Positions 54,577-63,450 of a stretch of DNA of 64,000 nucleotides are shown here, one piece after another. The first letter of the stretch is position 1; every line of letters begins with the position of its first letter. The stretch is taken from NCBI RefSeq assembly GCF_003014475.1, contig NZ_PYGJ01000002.1, positions 453,429 to 517,428 on the forward strand, in the 5' to 3' direction. The notes below the pieces were generated by a model, which saw nothing but the letters and a program-made list of their open reading frames with translations, did not search any database and was not told the origin of the DNA. The translations under genes were made by a program, and so were the position numbers. This DNA is from Shimia abyssi. GTDB taxonomy: Bacteria > Pseudomonadota > Alphaproteobacteria > Rhodobacterales > Rhodobacteraceae.

Positions 54577-55740
54577 CTATCCCCAAACCTGCTCGAAGAT
54601 GCGCGAGAAGTTGCCTCCCATCACCTTCTTGACGTCCTCATCGGAATATCCGCGCAACCACATTTCATCGATGATGGCCGCATAGATTTTCGCGGCTTCT
54701 CCAATACCAGTTGTTGCCAATTTGTTTACAGCCGCACTAAGCCCGCCATCGTCGAATTGTTCCGGATTTGATTTGCCAAACTCATAAATCTTGGACCAGT
54801 CAAAGCCGTCGTCGGAACTTAGTCCAACGTTATCGATGCTGGTCAAATCTCTCATGTAGTCAATCCGATCGACAACGTCTTGAGGGCGGGTGAGTTCTGT
54901 CTGGGGGCTGATCATGATGAAGGGCAACATACAAAGGCTGACCACACCGCCGGTATCGGCGACCGCTTGAATCCGTTCATCGGAACTTGTCCGTAGGCGG
55001 ATTTCTCCTTCGGGATAGCCGGAGTAGAGCGCGTGCGCGGAAGAGTGCGTTTCGATAACGGGCAAGTCGGGTCGCATTTTCTTTGCGTATTCTATGGTAC
55101 TCAGCGCGGTGGGTTCGCTGGCATGGGACGTGTCAACGAGCACGCCATGCCTTTGCATGGCATCGACGACGGTCTTGCCATAGGCCGAGATCGGCCCTGG
55201 ACTCAGGACAAAATTCCCGTCCCCTGCGCGCTGACGTTCATTGTAGGCCAAGCCCATTGTGCCAAGGCCCATGGATTTGGCCACAGGCATATAGATGTCC
55301 GGCTGGTTGTTAAGAATTTCCGCTGACTGCGAATTCCAGAAGAAGCCATACTTTCCTTCTTCATGAGCCCGTCGGATGTCGCCTGCCGCACGCACCACCA
55401 TAAAGCGATCATCCGCAGCGATTTTACGCAGGTTGTAGCTTGTTTCACGGGCGAAAGTGTCAAAGTCGTTGATGCCTTGCGCAGTCGTGACACCTGTCGC
55501 CGTGATGCCAGCTTCGAGGGCTCTGGTGTAATATTCATCCCACATCTCGGGCCGTGTAGCGGTTTGTTCGAAATTCGCGTTCAACGAGTCGATGGCAACA
55601 ATTTCCTTCAGGAACTGGGCTGCCTTGTCACTGGACTCCCACACCGGACTATATTCGCTGGCCCATGTCATTTTCCCGCAGGTCGCTGACAGGGCGGCTG
55701 CTGCGCCAGCCGTTTTAAGAAATGCGCGTCTGTTTTGCAT
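54577..55740 (-). CDS. Exported membrane dipeptidase, M19 family
   Basis: 387 aa zinc metallodipeptidase. The twin-arginine signal NRRAFLKTAGAAAALSATC (about 3-21) suggests Tat export. Metal-binding and family segments include LVDTSHASEPTALSTIEYAKK and PVIETHSSAHALY, with YMRDLTSIDNVGLSSDDGFDW near the end. Some features are divergent from mammalian renal dipeptidase, but the family is clear. Members cleave dipeptides, including some with D-residues. The start chosen excludes a 22-residue upstream extension. Confidence 0.85.
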   Translation of the reverse strand: MQNRRAFLKTAGAAAALSATCGKMTWASEYSPVWESSDKAAQFLKEIVAIDSLNANFEQTATRPEMWDEYYTRALEAGITATGVTTAQGINDFDTFARETSYNLRKIAADDRFMVVRAAGDIRRAHEEGKYGFFWNSQSAEILNNQPDIYMPVAKSMGLGTMGLAYNERQRAGDGNFVLSPGPISAYGKTVVDAMQRHGVLVDTSHASEPTALSTIEYAKKMRPDLPVIETHSSAHALYSGYPEGEIRLRTSSDERIQAVADTGGVVSLCMLPFIMISPQTELTRPQDVVDRIDYMRDLTSIDNVGLSSDDGFDWSKIYEFGKSNPEQFDDGGLSAAVNKLATTGIGEAAKIYAAIIDEMWLRGYSDEDVKKVMGGNFSRIFEQVWG

Positions 55741-55852
55741 GGTAAAGTTCTCCCAGTTTCGTTCGTTTCGTTTTGTCAGGTTTTCCCTGTGGCAAGCTGC
55801 ATTCACCTGCGCGACACTCGATCCAGTGTCGCTTTGTGGATCACGTCGGATG

Positions 55853-56251
55853 CTATTCTGCTGGTGTCGTAAACTCTGGCACCCGCTTCAGCGCCTCGAC
55901 CATGTCGGCGCTCGTCATCAGTTCGATGAAGGTGTAGTTCTTAAGAACACCTTGGCTGAGGCGGGCCGCATACATTGCTTGCACCATAGTAGGATCGTCC
56001 GGCACCCGCACGGTCACGTAGTTCTTGCCGTCGGCCATGCCCCAAAAATAGCTGATCATCTCGCCGCCCATCGCGGCCATCGCGTCACCCATGCCTTTTC
56101 CCCGGTCGGTGGGATTTTCGATCATGATCTGCCAAGCTTCCGGAGACGGCTCTCCGATCCCCAGGTAGTATCGGCTACGAACTTCTTCGGCGCGCACGCC
56201 GGTCGCGAAAATCACGGCACCTGCAAGTGCTGACAATAATAGTCGTGTCAT
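55853..56251 (-). CDS. Exported GYD-domain protein
   Basis: 132 aa. A signal peptide (cleavage after VRA near residue 21) is followed by a GYD-like ferredoxin-fold domain: YYLGIGEPSPEAWQIMIENPTDRGKGMGDAMAAMGGEMISYFWGMADGKNYVTVRVPDDPTMVQAMYAARLSQG and a final LMTSADMVEALKRV. GYD proteins are usually cytoplasmic and of unknown function, so export is unusual. It lies in the middle of the amidohydrolase unit. Confidence 0.75.
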   Translation of the reverse strand: MTRLLLSALAGAVIFATGVRAEEVRSRYYLGIGEPSPEAWQIMIENPTDRGKGMGDAMAAMGGEMISYFWGMADGKNYVTVRVPDDPTMVQAMYAARLSQGVLKNYTFIELMTSADMVEALKRVPEFTTPAE

Positions 56252-56309
56252 TGACTTATCCTTTTCGTTGAGAAGCCGGAGAAGAGAGCGCCCTTCCCCG
56301 GCCCAAAAA

Positions 56310-57662
56310 TCATTCCAGCGTGTTCTTGTAGATCACACCGTCTTTCATGATCAGATCGAAGTTGTTCTCGTAGTCGGTCATGACCATCGCGTCCTCGACC
56401 GGGTTTCCATCGACCAGCAAGATGTCTGCATAGGCGCCCTCGACAATCACACCGAGCGGGCCTTCGGGATATGGATTGAGTTTGCCTGAAAGAGCCAACA
56501 ACTCACCGGCCTTCGACGTTGCCTGCATGAGAACTTCGTAGGACGACCATTGTTCGAGACGGTACTTGAACTCATCGTTCTGTTTGGTCAGGGCCACGGG
56601 GTCGCCAATAATGTCGGTCGAAAAGGCAACCTTCTCAATCCCGAATTCTTTCAGCAACCGCATTTGGTTTCGCGCCCCGCCCTGAACCTCGAGGAACTTG
56701 GGCGCTGCCAACGGACCAAGTGCTTTGGTGACTGTTTCGGCATCCAGCCCAAGCAGCGAGAAAAAGGGCACAACCCAGACATCCGCATCCTTTATTGCCT
56801 GAGCTGACACCTCGGTCATCAATTGCGCATGATCGATGCTCTGCACTCCTGCCTCGATGGACCGCAGAATGCTTTCGTCATTGTAGACGTGCACCAAAAC
56901 GTAGGTATCCCAGTCTGCAGCCGCCTTGACGGCCGCTTCCAGCTCTTCCGGTAAGAATTGAACAGTGTGCAATGGGTCTACGCTGGAAGACACACCACCG
57001 CCGGCCATGACCTTGATTTGGGATGCGCCCAGACGCAATGCTTCGCGCGTCGCACGCAGAACTTCTGGGACGCCGTCAGCAAGAAACTCTACGTGCTGGT
57101 TGAAAAACGAGGGCGAGGCCCCTTCGAAGTTGGGGTGCGGTTCCGTATAGTGCCTATGCTCGCCATGCCCCGACGTCTGCGAGATCACGGGCCCGGACGG
57201 ATAGATACGGGGGCCCACGGCCTTGCCGCGGTCGATAGCTTTTTGAAGCCCGATAGCTGGTCCCCCCGCGTCACGGACGGAGGTAAAGCCGCGCAACAGC
57301 ATTTTTTCCGCTTCGATTGTGGATACGGCGCCCCAGTACATCCAATCAAAATTGTCCCTGAGGTCCGCAACCGGCTCCGTGATCGCCATGTGCACATGGG
57401 CGTCAATCAGCCCCGGCATCAGGGTGCGACCTCCACCGTCGATGATCTGGGCGTTGGCAATGGCCAAAGGCTCGATTGAAACCTCCGCGATCAGATTGTC
57501 CACAACCAGAACATTGGCGTTTTCAATTAGTGCTTCGTTTACTCCGTCAAAAACATTCACGTTGGTGAACAGTGTTTGGACCGCGGCATCCTGCGCTAAG
57601 GAAGTTGACGTCGAGAAGGCAAACACGCTCGCGGCGGCAAGCAAGTATTTTGATACATTCAT
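56310..57662 (-). CDS. Exported amidohydrolase, imidazolonepropionase-like (second of tandem pair)
   Basis: 450 aa, metal-dependent hydrolase of the amidohydrolase superfamily. Signal peptide with cleavage after SLA near residue 23. Metal ligands: HVH in GLIDAHVHMA (about 85), and the later His (HVYNDESI, SIDHAQLMTE) and Asp (FSTDIIGD) segments. The tandem copy at 57731-59104 aligns along the whole length. Exported relatives of this type cleave cyclic or N-acyl peptide derivatives; the substrate here is not identifiable. Confidence 0.85.
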   Translation of the reverse strand: MNVSKYLLAAASVFAFSTSTSLAQDAAVQTLFTNVNVFDGVNEALIENANVLVVDNLIAEVSIEPLAIANAQIIDGGGRTLMPGLIDAHVHMAITEPVADLRDNFDWMYWGAVSTIEAEKMLLRGFTSVRDAGGPAIGLQKAIDRGKAVGPRIYPSGPVISQTSGHGEHRHYTEPHPNFEGASPSFFNQHVEFLADGVPEVLRATREALRLGASQIKVMAGGGVSSSVDPLHTVQFLPEELEAAVKAAADWDTYVLVHVYNDESILRSIEAGVQSIDHAQLMTEVSAQAIKDADVWVVPFFSLLGLDAETVTKALGPLAAPKFLEVQGGARNQMRLLKEFGIEKVAFSTDIIGDPVALTKQNDEFKYRLEQWSSYEVLMQATSKAGELLALSGKLNPYPEGPLGVIVEGAYADILLVDGNPVEDAMVMTDYENNFDLIMKDGVIYKNTLE

Positions 57663-57730
57663 CTTTCCCTCCCTAAAGGTAAGTTATCCAGTGCGCGGGA
57701 TGCCGAGGTAAGGTTCACCCCGCGCGACAC

Positions 57731-59104
57731 TCAATCGAGTGTATTCTTGTAGATCACGCCGTCTTTCATGATCAGATCGATGTTGTTCACGTAATCGACA
57801 AGGATCGCCGCATCCTCGACCGGGTTGCCTTCGACCAGAAGCAGGTCTGCATATGCACCGCTTTCGATCAGGCCAAGTGGCCCGTCCTTGTAAGGATTTC
57901 GAGGGCCTGACATCGCCACCAGTTTCGCAGTGTTTGACGTGGCCTGGACCAAGATCTCATGCGACGTAAACCACTGCTTTCTAAGCTCCAGCTCTTCGTT
58001 CTGCCGGGCCAACGCCTCGGACGAGCCAAAGACGTCCGTGCCAAAAGTTATCGTCACACCGCTTTCTCTTGCCAGGCGCATGGATCTGTCTAACCCCTCG
58101 ACGACGGGGCGTGATTTCTCAACTGTTTCGGGCGGCAGCGCGGCCTGACTCTCGGGTGTGGGCGTGAAAGCCACCGCTTGGGGATTGTAGATCACACCCG
58201 CGTCCCGCATCGCGATCATGGTATCGAGTTCCGAGATCAACGTCCCATGGTCGATGCTCCGGACACCGGCCTCCACAGCGCGCAGGACAGAGCGATCCGT
58301 ATAGGCATGAGCCAAGACATAGGTGTTCCAGTTATCGGCCGCATCGACGGCCGCCCGGATTTCATCGGCGGTGAATTGCGCCGTGTCCAAGGGGTCAAAG
58401 GCGGAAGCGACCCCGCCCCCTACGCTAATCTTGATTTGCGTCGCCCCCCGCCGCAATGTTTCGCGGGTATAGGCGAGAACCTCGCTCCGGCCGTCCGCCA
58501 TGAAGCCCCACCCCGTCTCAAAGGCATTGCGGCTACTTCTGTCGCGCGTATGGCTTTCATTGAACGATCGGAAATCCGTATGGCCGGATGTTTGACTGAT
58601 AAAGTGACCGCTGGGATAAATCCGCGGCCCGGGAAGAACGCCTTCGTCAATTGCTTTGGCGAGGCCGTAGGCCGGTCCCCCCGTATCTCGCAGCGTTGTG
58701 AAACCGCGTAGGAGCATTTTCTCCGCCTCGCGGCCCGCAACAGCACTGAGATACCCCCAGTGCCAGTCGTTCACTGCCTGATAGGGGGCGGTTGGCATCA
58801 TGATGTGATTGTGTCCGTCGATCAGCCCCGGCATCAGCGTTCGGCCACCGCCATCGATGATCCGGGCATTGGCGACAACCAGCGGTTCGGTCGAGACTTC
58901 GGCGATCAGATTGTTGACCACCAGCACGTTGGCGTTTTCGATCCGCGCCTCGTTTACACCATCAAAGACATGCACGTTGGTGAAAAGAATTGGAAAGCCT
59001 TCTTCCTGTGCTGCAATTGGCATCGCAGTAAGTCCTGAGATGGCAACTGCCAAAGCGACCGCAATCAATCTAAGCGGCTTGGGTGTGTAGAACTGCAAAT
59101 CCAT
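57731..59104 (-). CDS. Exported amidohydrolase, imidazolonepropionase-like (first of tandem pair)
   Basis: 457 aa. Signal peptide with a hydrophobic stretch (LIAVALAVAISGLTAMPIAA, cleavage near 32). Metal motif HNH in GLIDGHNHI, then HAYTDRSVLRAVEAGVRSIDHGTLI and FGTDVFGSS. The first 100 residues of the mature part are almost the same pattern as the second copy (FTNVHVFDGVNEARIENANVLVVNNLIAEVS). The gene is nearest to the divergent AraC regulator and probably begins the transcript. The copies are likely from a local duplication. Confidence 0.85.
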   Translation of the reverse strand: MDLQFYTPKPLRLIAVALAVAISGLTAMPIAAQEEGFPILFTNVHVFDGVNEARIENANVLVVNNLIAEVSTEPLVVANARIIDGGGRTLMPGLIDGHNHIMMPTAPYQAVNDWHWGYLSAVAGREAEKMLLRGFTTLRDTGGPAYGLAKAIDEGVLPGPRIYPSGHFISQTSGHTDFRSFNESHTRDRSSRNAFETGWGFMADGRSEVLAYTRETLRRGATQIKISVGGGVASAFDPLDTAQFTADEIRAAVDAADNWNTYVLAHAYTDRSVLRAVEAGVRSIDHGTLISELDTMIAMRDAGVIYNPQAVAFTPTPESQAALPPETVEKSRPVVEGLDRSMRLARESGVTITFGTDVFGSSEALARQNEELELRKQWFTSHEILVQATSNTAKLVAMSGPRNPYKDGPLGLIESGAYADLLLVEGNPVEDAAILVDYVNNIDLIMKDGVIYKNTLD

Positions 59105-59223
59105 AAGCTAATTCCTTTGCTTCCTAAATTTGACTCGTAGATGTATATTAGCAGGGGCCGTAGAATTCTTGCGTTGTCATTTCTGGACAATTTCATTTTT
59201 CTCAGTCCAGAAAGGATAACTCG

Positions 59224-60225
59224 TTGAGCAAGCCGCAGACCGACCAGCTGACACTTCCGGTGATGCAGTCAAAGTTCTTGTCCGAGGTGATAGAACGAGC
59301 CTGCAAATCGGGGGCGGATCGCAATAGTGTATTGAAAGGGTGTTTGTTGCGCCCCAGCTTATTCGACGGGACAAGCCAACCCATTCCCAGCGCCTGCGTT
59401 TATCTGGCCTCGACAAAAGCTGCGGAGCAGTCGGGAAACCCTTATCTTTGTGCTGAGATTGCGCGCGAATATGATTGGAGCACTGGTTTCGTAGCCCCCG
59501 CCACCTTGAGCGATATGCCCAGTTTGGGTGATCTTCTGGTCGCTTGGTTGCAATTTGTGGATGCGGTTCAGGTCTCGATGCACTATCAACTGATCGTTGA
59601 AGCCGAACGCGCCTATCTTGTCGGCAGGCGTTTTCTCAAAGCGCCTCAACCACCCGGCCAAGCTGACGCTTGGGACGTTGTTTCATGGTCTGAAATGCTG
59701 AAGGCGAGATTAGGCGCAGTGTGGGACCAAAACCATGTTGGAATTAGTGTGTTTGATCCTCAAGCAATCCCAAACGACTTGGTGCCTTCATCTAATGTTG
59801 AACAAGGCGATGCTTGGGGGCTGAGCATGTCGTTCCCTTCTGCTTGGCTTATGCAACAATCCCCGTTCCCCAGAAACAGCGCGCCGGACAATGCAGCTGC
59901 GCTGCAAGAACCACTGGATTTGGTCGCGTTATTTCGCGTTTTTGATTACTTGGGTTGGCCGGGTTTGGACGGGTTGGCTACCTTTGTGGGCGTTCATCCA
60001 AAGGCGCTACAGAGATACCTTGCCAAACAAGGCACGAACGGCGCGGAACTGATTGATCGCGCAAAGATGCATCTCGCAGAACTTTGGCTCCGGGAAGATA
60101 CTCGCTCCATCACGGAAATCGGACGCGCCCTGGGTTACAAGAATGCCAGCGCATTCACCCGTGCTTGCCATCGTTGGTTTAAATCTTCTCCAGTAAGATT
60201 GAGGTGGCGGTACACTTGCGACTAG
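59224..60225 (+). CDS. AraC-family transcriptional regulator
   Basis: 333 aa. N-terminal domain of the type seen in OruR/ArgR-like AraC proteins (about 1-220, with LRPSLFDGTSQPIP near the start), and C-terminal helix-turn-helix (HPKALQRYLAKQGTNGAELIDRAKMHLAELWLREDTRSITEIGRALGYKNASAFTRACHRWFKSSPVRLR, about 259-328). TTG start with AAAGGA 8 bases upstream. It diverges from the exported amidohydrolase unit by 119 bases and is its probable regulator. Confidence 0.88.
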   Translation: MSKPQTDQLTLPVMQSKFLSEVIERACKSGADRNSVLKGCLLRPSLFDGTSQPIPSACVYLASTKAAEQSGNPYLCAEIAREYDWSTGFVAPATLSDMPSLGDLLVAWLQFVDAVQVSMHYQLIVEAERAYLVGRRFLKAPQPPGQADAWDVVSWSEMLKARLGAVWDQNHVGISVFDPQAIPNDLVPSSNVEQGDAWGLSMSFPSAWLMQQSPFPRNSAPDNAAALQEPLDLVALFRVFDYLGWPGLDGLATFVGVHPKALQRYLAKQGTNGAELIDRAKMHLAELWLREDTRSITEIGRALGYKNASAFTRACHRWFKSSPVRLRWRYTCD

Positions 60226-60341
60226 GGTGAGTACTTCCGAACGCTTCTAAGTGACCAAATTAGAGCTCAAAGAGGCCATTCCTAACATTGTAAACCAAAG
60301 TCAGGTATGGGCCGAATCTTCCTCTGTTTCAGGCACTCACC

Positions 60342-60584
60342 TTACTCGATAAACTTATCCAGATCCCGCCGTGCACGGATCAGATCATTGACCGCATTGC
60401 GGGTTTCTGCGGCTTCCCGAGAACGTCCTCCATGTTTCCAGGAAGGATGGGATGAACCCGACATGTGGCCGCCACGGGCGCCATGCATCCTGCAGACACG
60501 CCAGCCTCGAACTGCAGGCGCCCTGCAACGCCGCCCTGTGGACTTGGCTTTTGCAACGCATCTCCGTCTTTGTATGGAGCGCAT
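60342..60584 (-). CDS. Small HGARGG zinc-type protein (copy 1, inverted)
   Basis: 80 aa. It contains C-VAKAKSTGRRC-RAPAVRGWRVCRMHGARGGH, the same Cys/His pattern as copy 2 at 62199-62468 on the other strand: Cys, Cys, then CxxHGARGG, suggesting a zinc knuckle. The C-terminal half (SREAAETRNAVNDLIRARRDLDKFIE) is helical and also aligns. Such proteins occur next to phage or satellite genes in roseobacters, with unknown function. The start is uncertain; a longer frame to 60632 exists. It overlaps the antisense primase-type frame. Confidence 0.6.
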   Translation of the reverse strand: MRSIQRRRCVAKAKSTGRRCRAPAVRGWRVCRMHGARGGHMSGSSHPSWKHGGRSREAAETRNAVNDLIRARRDLDKFIE

Positions 60585-61542
60585 AGCGCCACCAAGGAAG
60601 GACTCTCCGGTCTCGTTCGCCCTCCCACCCATGAAATCCGCCAGAGACTCTGTGGAGGCCGCACAAGCGGTCCTAAGGGCAGTTTCTGAGGCTGAAGTGA
60701 CGCCGCTTGAAGGCGCTGCCGTTATGAATCTCGTAGAGTGTTATGCGCTGACTGGCATGACCAGCGAGCACAAGATGCTGTTTCTCTATGGCACCGGTCG
60801 CAACGGAAAGTCAGTGTTCCTCAACACGCTCTTCGATCTCTTTGGAGATTATGCCCGTCGCGCCCCGGCGTCGATTTTCCTTAACTCTAGGTTTGAGCAG
60901 CACTCCACTGGTATCGCGGGACTACAAGGCGCGCGTCTCGTCGTCGGCTCTGAGCTGCCAAAGGGCAAAAGCTGGGATGAAGCAACGATCAAGGATCTGA
61001 CCGGTGGCGATAAACTGACTGCACGCCTGATGAAGCAGGATTATCTCGACTTCGATCCGCAGCTGACGCTCTTCATCGCCGGAAACAACATGCCGTCTTT
61101 TGCTGGCATCGACGAAGCAATTCGAGCACGTGTCGTGCTGGTGCCGTTCACTGTGACGATCCCACCCGAGAAACGCGACAAGACGCTGCCGGATAAACTG
61201 CGCTCTGAAGCGCCAGCCATTCTGCGGTGGGCGATCGACGGAGCGCTACAATGGCACCAGCGCGGGCTCGATGTGCCGGATAGTATCACCGCAGCGTCCA
61301 ACGCATATTTCCACGACGAGGATATTCTCGGCCAGTTCCTCGAAGACGAGACCGACGTCGACACCGGCAGCTTCGTCACGAACAGCGCGTTGCATCAGCG
61401 CTTCGGGCAATGATGTGAGCAGCAAGGCCTGCAGCCCTGGACACAGCGCACGCTGCAAAAGGAGATGAAGAGCCGTCAATTTGTGAGCACGCGGCGCAAC
61501 ACGGGTCGCGGGTTGCTGCACCTCAAATTGAAATTCGGGTGA
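60574..61542 (+). pseudogene. P4-type primase/helicase, truncated and interrupted by TGA
   Basis: The frame holds a D5/P4-family helicase: LYGTGRNGKSVFLNTLFDLFGDYA is the Walker A motif, GNNMPSFAGIDEAIRARVVLVPF is the sensor region, and EAPAILRWAIDGALQWHQRGL follows. The N-terminal primase domain is missing. Instead, the first 55 residues (MERIAPPRKDSPVSFALPP...) resemble a small gene usually near the HGARGG proteins. TGA at 61411-61413 interrupts RFGQ*CEQQG where a Trp codon would be expected, and the frame continues (CEQQGLQPWTQRTLQKEMKS...) to a second stop at 61540-61542. Remnant of a P4-like satellite, probably inactive. Confidence 0.75.
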
Positions 61543-61546
61543 CGAC

Positions 61547-61647
61547 AGTGACGGAAGTGACGCTTTTCCCTTTATGCGACGTACGCGCGAGACTTCGAAA
61601 GAATCTCAGATACGTCCCACATATGCAGAAGCGTCACTTCCGTCACT
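61547..61647. repeat. 19-bp inverted repeat with TGACG iterons (candidate satellite origin)
   Basis: AGTGACGGAAGTGACGCTT (61547-61565) and its exact reverse complement (61629-61647) flank a 63-bp spacer. The left arm and the bases before it carry TGACG three times at a 9-bp spacing, and the right arm has CGTCA twice at the same spacing. Located just after the primase/helicase remnant, it resembles the iterons and cis regions that P4-type initiators bind. Confidence 0.6.
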
Positions 61648-61672
61648 TTTCCCAAACCAAGGAGAAATGACG

Positions 61673-62209
61673 ATGAGCAAAATTGCGAAAGACAAGCCTC
61701 CGAAACATGACCTGTTCACCTTCAGCCAAGACGAAGACGGTGTGTTGCAAGTCAAGCAGCACGGCGAGGATGCCCTAAACAAGATCTTCGGCAGCGAAAG
61801 CCCCGCGGTGAATGAAAGCCTCTTCCTTCAAGGCTACATGACGCTCAAACCTTGCGAAGTCGAGGACGGCACCAAAGACATGCGAGGCTTCTTGCCCGCG
61901 ATCGTCAGAGAGATTGCGCCGCGCGACGGCGTCGAGCGCATGCTGGCGGTGCAGATGGCGACAACCCACGTCGCGCTGATCCGGCAAGGTGGCCGCATGG
62001 CGAATGCCGAGCAACTCCCGCAGTTCGAGGCGCACGAACGGGCATACAACAAGCTTGCTCGAACCTACACGTCTCAGGTCGAGGCGCTCCGCAAATACCG
62101 AAATGGCGGAAAGCAGACAGTTACCGTGCAGCACGTCAACGTCGAAGATGGCGGGCAAGCCATTGTCGGAAACGTCGACACCCGGGGGAGGGTCGCACAT
62201 GAAAAGTGA
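61673..62209 (+). CDS. Prophage/satellite-associated protein of unknown function
   Basis: 178 aa. The start at 61673 has AAGGAG eight bases upstream; ATG at 61667 is too close. The sequence has MSKIAKDKPPKHDLF, then LQGYMTLKPCEVEDGTKDMRGFLPAIVREIAPRDGVERMLAVQMATTHVALIRQGG, a helical part typical of proteins found just upstream of HGARGG-type genes in roseobacter genomes, and a basic QTVTVQHVNVEDGGQAIVG tail. Function unknown. Its end overlaps the start of the next gene. Confidence 0.7.
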   Translation: MSKIAKDKPPKHDLFTFSQDEDGVLQVKQHGEDALNKIFGSESPAVNESLFLQGYMTLKPCEVEDGTKDMRGFLPAIVREIAPRDGVERMLAVQMATTHVALIRQGGRMANAEQLPQFEAHERAYNKLARTYTSQVEALRKYRNGGKQTVTVQHVNVEDGGQAIVGNVDTRGRVAHEK

Positions 62210-62468
62210 CGACAGCCCCATGAGCAAGGCGCATGCAGCGCCAAGATGCACAGCGAAGTCAAAACGAACTGGAGAGCGGTGCAAAGGCCCGGCCGTGAAA
62301 GGTTGGACGGTTTGCAGGTTCCACGGTGCCCGCGGCGGTCATGGCCCCGGTAAAGCCAACCCGGCTTACAGGCACGGCATGCGGACGCGGGAATGGCAAG
62401 AAATGCGCAAGGCGATCAACGATCTGGTGCGGATGGAGAAGGAGATCGAGGATTTGATCTCCGATTGA
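62199..62468 (+). CDS. Small HGARGG zinc-type protein (copy 2)
   Basis: 89 aa. GGGGGAG lies about 8 bases before the ATG, which overlaps the end of the previous gene. Pattern: RCTAKSKRTGERCKGPAVKGWTVCRFHGARGGHGPGKANPAYRHGMRTREWQEMRKAINDLVRMEKEIEDLISD. Three Cys and one His in CxxHGARGG could bind zinc. It pairs with the upstream helical gene, the usual arrangement for these elements. It is a paralogue of copy 1, which lies inverted 1.6 kb away. Confidence 0.75.
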   Translation: MKSDDSPMSKAHAAPRCTAKSKRTGERCKGPAVKGWTVCRFHGARGGHGPGKANPAYRHGMRTREWQEMRKAINDLVRMEKEIEDLISD

Positions 62469-62657
62469 TTGCGATCTCTCAATGGCGGCTTAGCGTTCCA
62501 AACCAGTCATCTGACAAAATGACTCAGGTGACTGCTTCGAGCCCAAAGCTGACTTTTATGGTTGAGACCGAAGTTTACAAATAGTCACTCTCCCAGTCGG
62601 ATTCGGCGAACTAAACCAAATCTGCTATCCTTGGTTAGAAATTAGGGGAGAAACAAA

Positions 62658-62858
62658 ATGGCGAACGCATTTTCATATGCTTGTAGAGATTGCGATGGCA
62701 TGGAGGCGTGTCCCGCAAGTGTTGTCGCCCAAACTAAGAACGAAGTTTGGAAACTCATGGAACTTCATGCGCAAGTTGCGCATGACGAAAACCCCGCAGA
62801 ATGGGATGGTGAAACAAGGGAGTATCTGGCGACATTGATCAGACCCGTGAATGTTTGA
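62658..62858 (+). CDS. DUF1059 domain protein
   Basis: 66 aa. FSYACRDCDGMEACPASVVAQTKNEVWKLMELHAQVAHDE has the Cys-Cys-Cys and His pattern of DUF1059 (small proteins with helix-turn-like features, function unknown). GGGGAG precedes the ATG by about 8 bases. Length is within the usual range. It is upstream of the rhodanese gene, with 34 bases between. Confidence 0.85.
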   Translation: MANAFSYACRDCDGMEACPASVVAQTKNEVWKLMELHAQVAHDENPAEWDGETREYLATLIRPVNV

Positions 62859-62892
62859 AAACTTGTTCTGACCTAGCCGACAGGAGTTCGAC

Positions 62893-63288
62893 ATGACACG
62901 CACGTTTGCTCAGATGGAAGAAGAGGAGATTTCGGCCGGAGAAGGCATGTCCGCGGAGGCTGCACTCACAATTTTGAAGAGTGACAAAAATGCACTCTTG
63001 ATCGACGTGAGGGATACCGCGGAAATGGACTCCACCGGCCTCTATCCAAATTCCATTGCTGCACCTGGCCGCGCAATTGCTTGGATGGCAGACCTGGAGA
63101 GCGAGTATCGGAGCCCAAAATTGCAGGATCGAACCAAGACCATCTTTACAACTTGCGGAGGGGCTCCAAGCTATCGAGGCGCCGCTGCAGCGAACGTTTT
63201 AGCTGCAATGGGATTTAAAAACGCCCGTTTTGTCGATGGTGCAATGGCCGCGCTGATCAAAGCCAGGTCGCCTACACAACAGCCTTGA
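62893..63288 (+). CDS. Rhodanese-like domain protein
   Basis: 131 aa, single rhodanese domain. Core: EAALTILKSDKNALLIDVRDTAEMDSTG (about 22-49), then IFTTCGGAPSYRGAAAANVLAAMGF with the active-site Cys88 in TTCGGAPSYRG. It would transfer sulfane sulfur or act as a related phosphatase-like domain. The active-site loop is intact. AGGAG precedes the ATG. Together with DUF1059 it may be one transcript. Confidence 0.85.
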   Translation: MTRTFAQMEEEEISAGEGMSAEAALTILKSDKNALLIDVRDTAEMDSTGLYPNSIAAPGRAIAWMADLESEYRSPKLQDRTKTIFTTCGGAPSYRGAAAANVLAAMGFKNARFVDGAMAALIKARSPTQQP

Positions 63289-63450
63289 GTGCCCGCTTTC
63301 GCACACTGCGGTCATCAGTAACTCTTGCAGCGAACACCAGTTCTAAGCCCAAATCGGACAGCGTTGTTGCTTACCGAAGCCTTCCGTGCGCATTCTGCTC
63401 TACCCACCTCGTGGCCTGAGGAGAACTTCAACCGCTGGAGAGGATACACA

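Noticed and set aside
60307..60573. N-terminal extension of the primase frame upstream of 60574
   Set aside because: This part is antisense to the HGARGG gene and has no family similarity, so it is a shadow frame.
61411..61413. TGA as a selenocysteine or readthrough codon
   Set aside because: A Trp is expected there in the family, no SECIS-like element is visible, and the gene is already N-terminally truncated.
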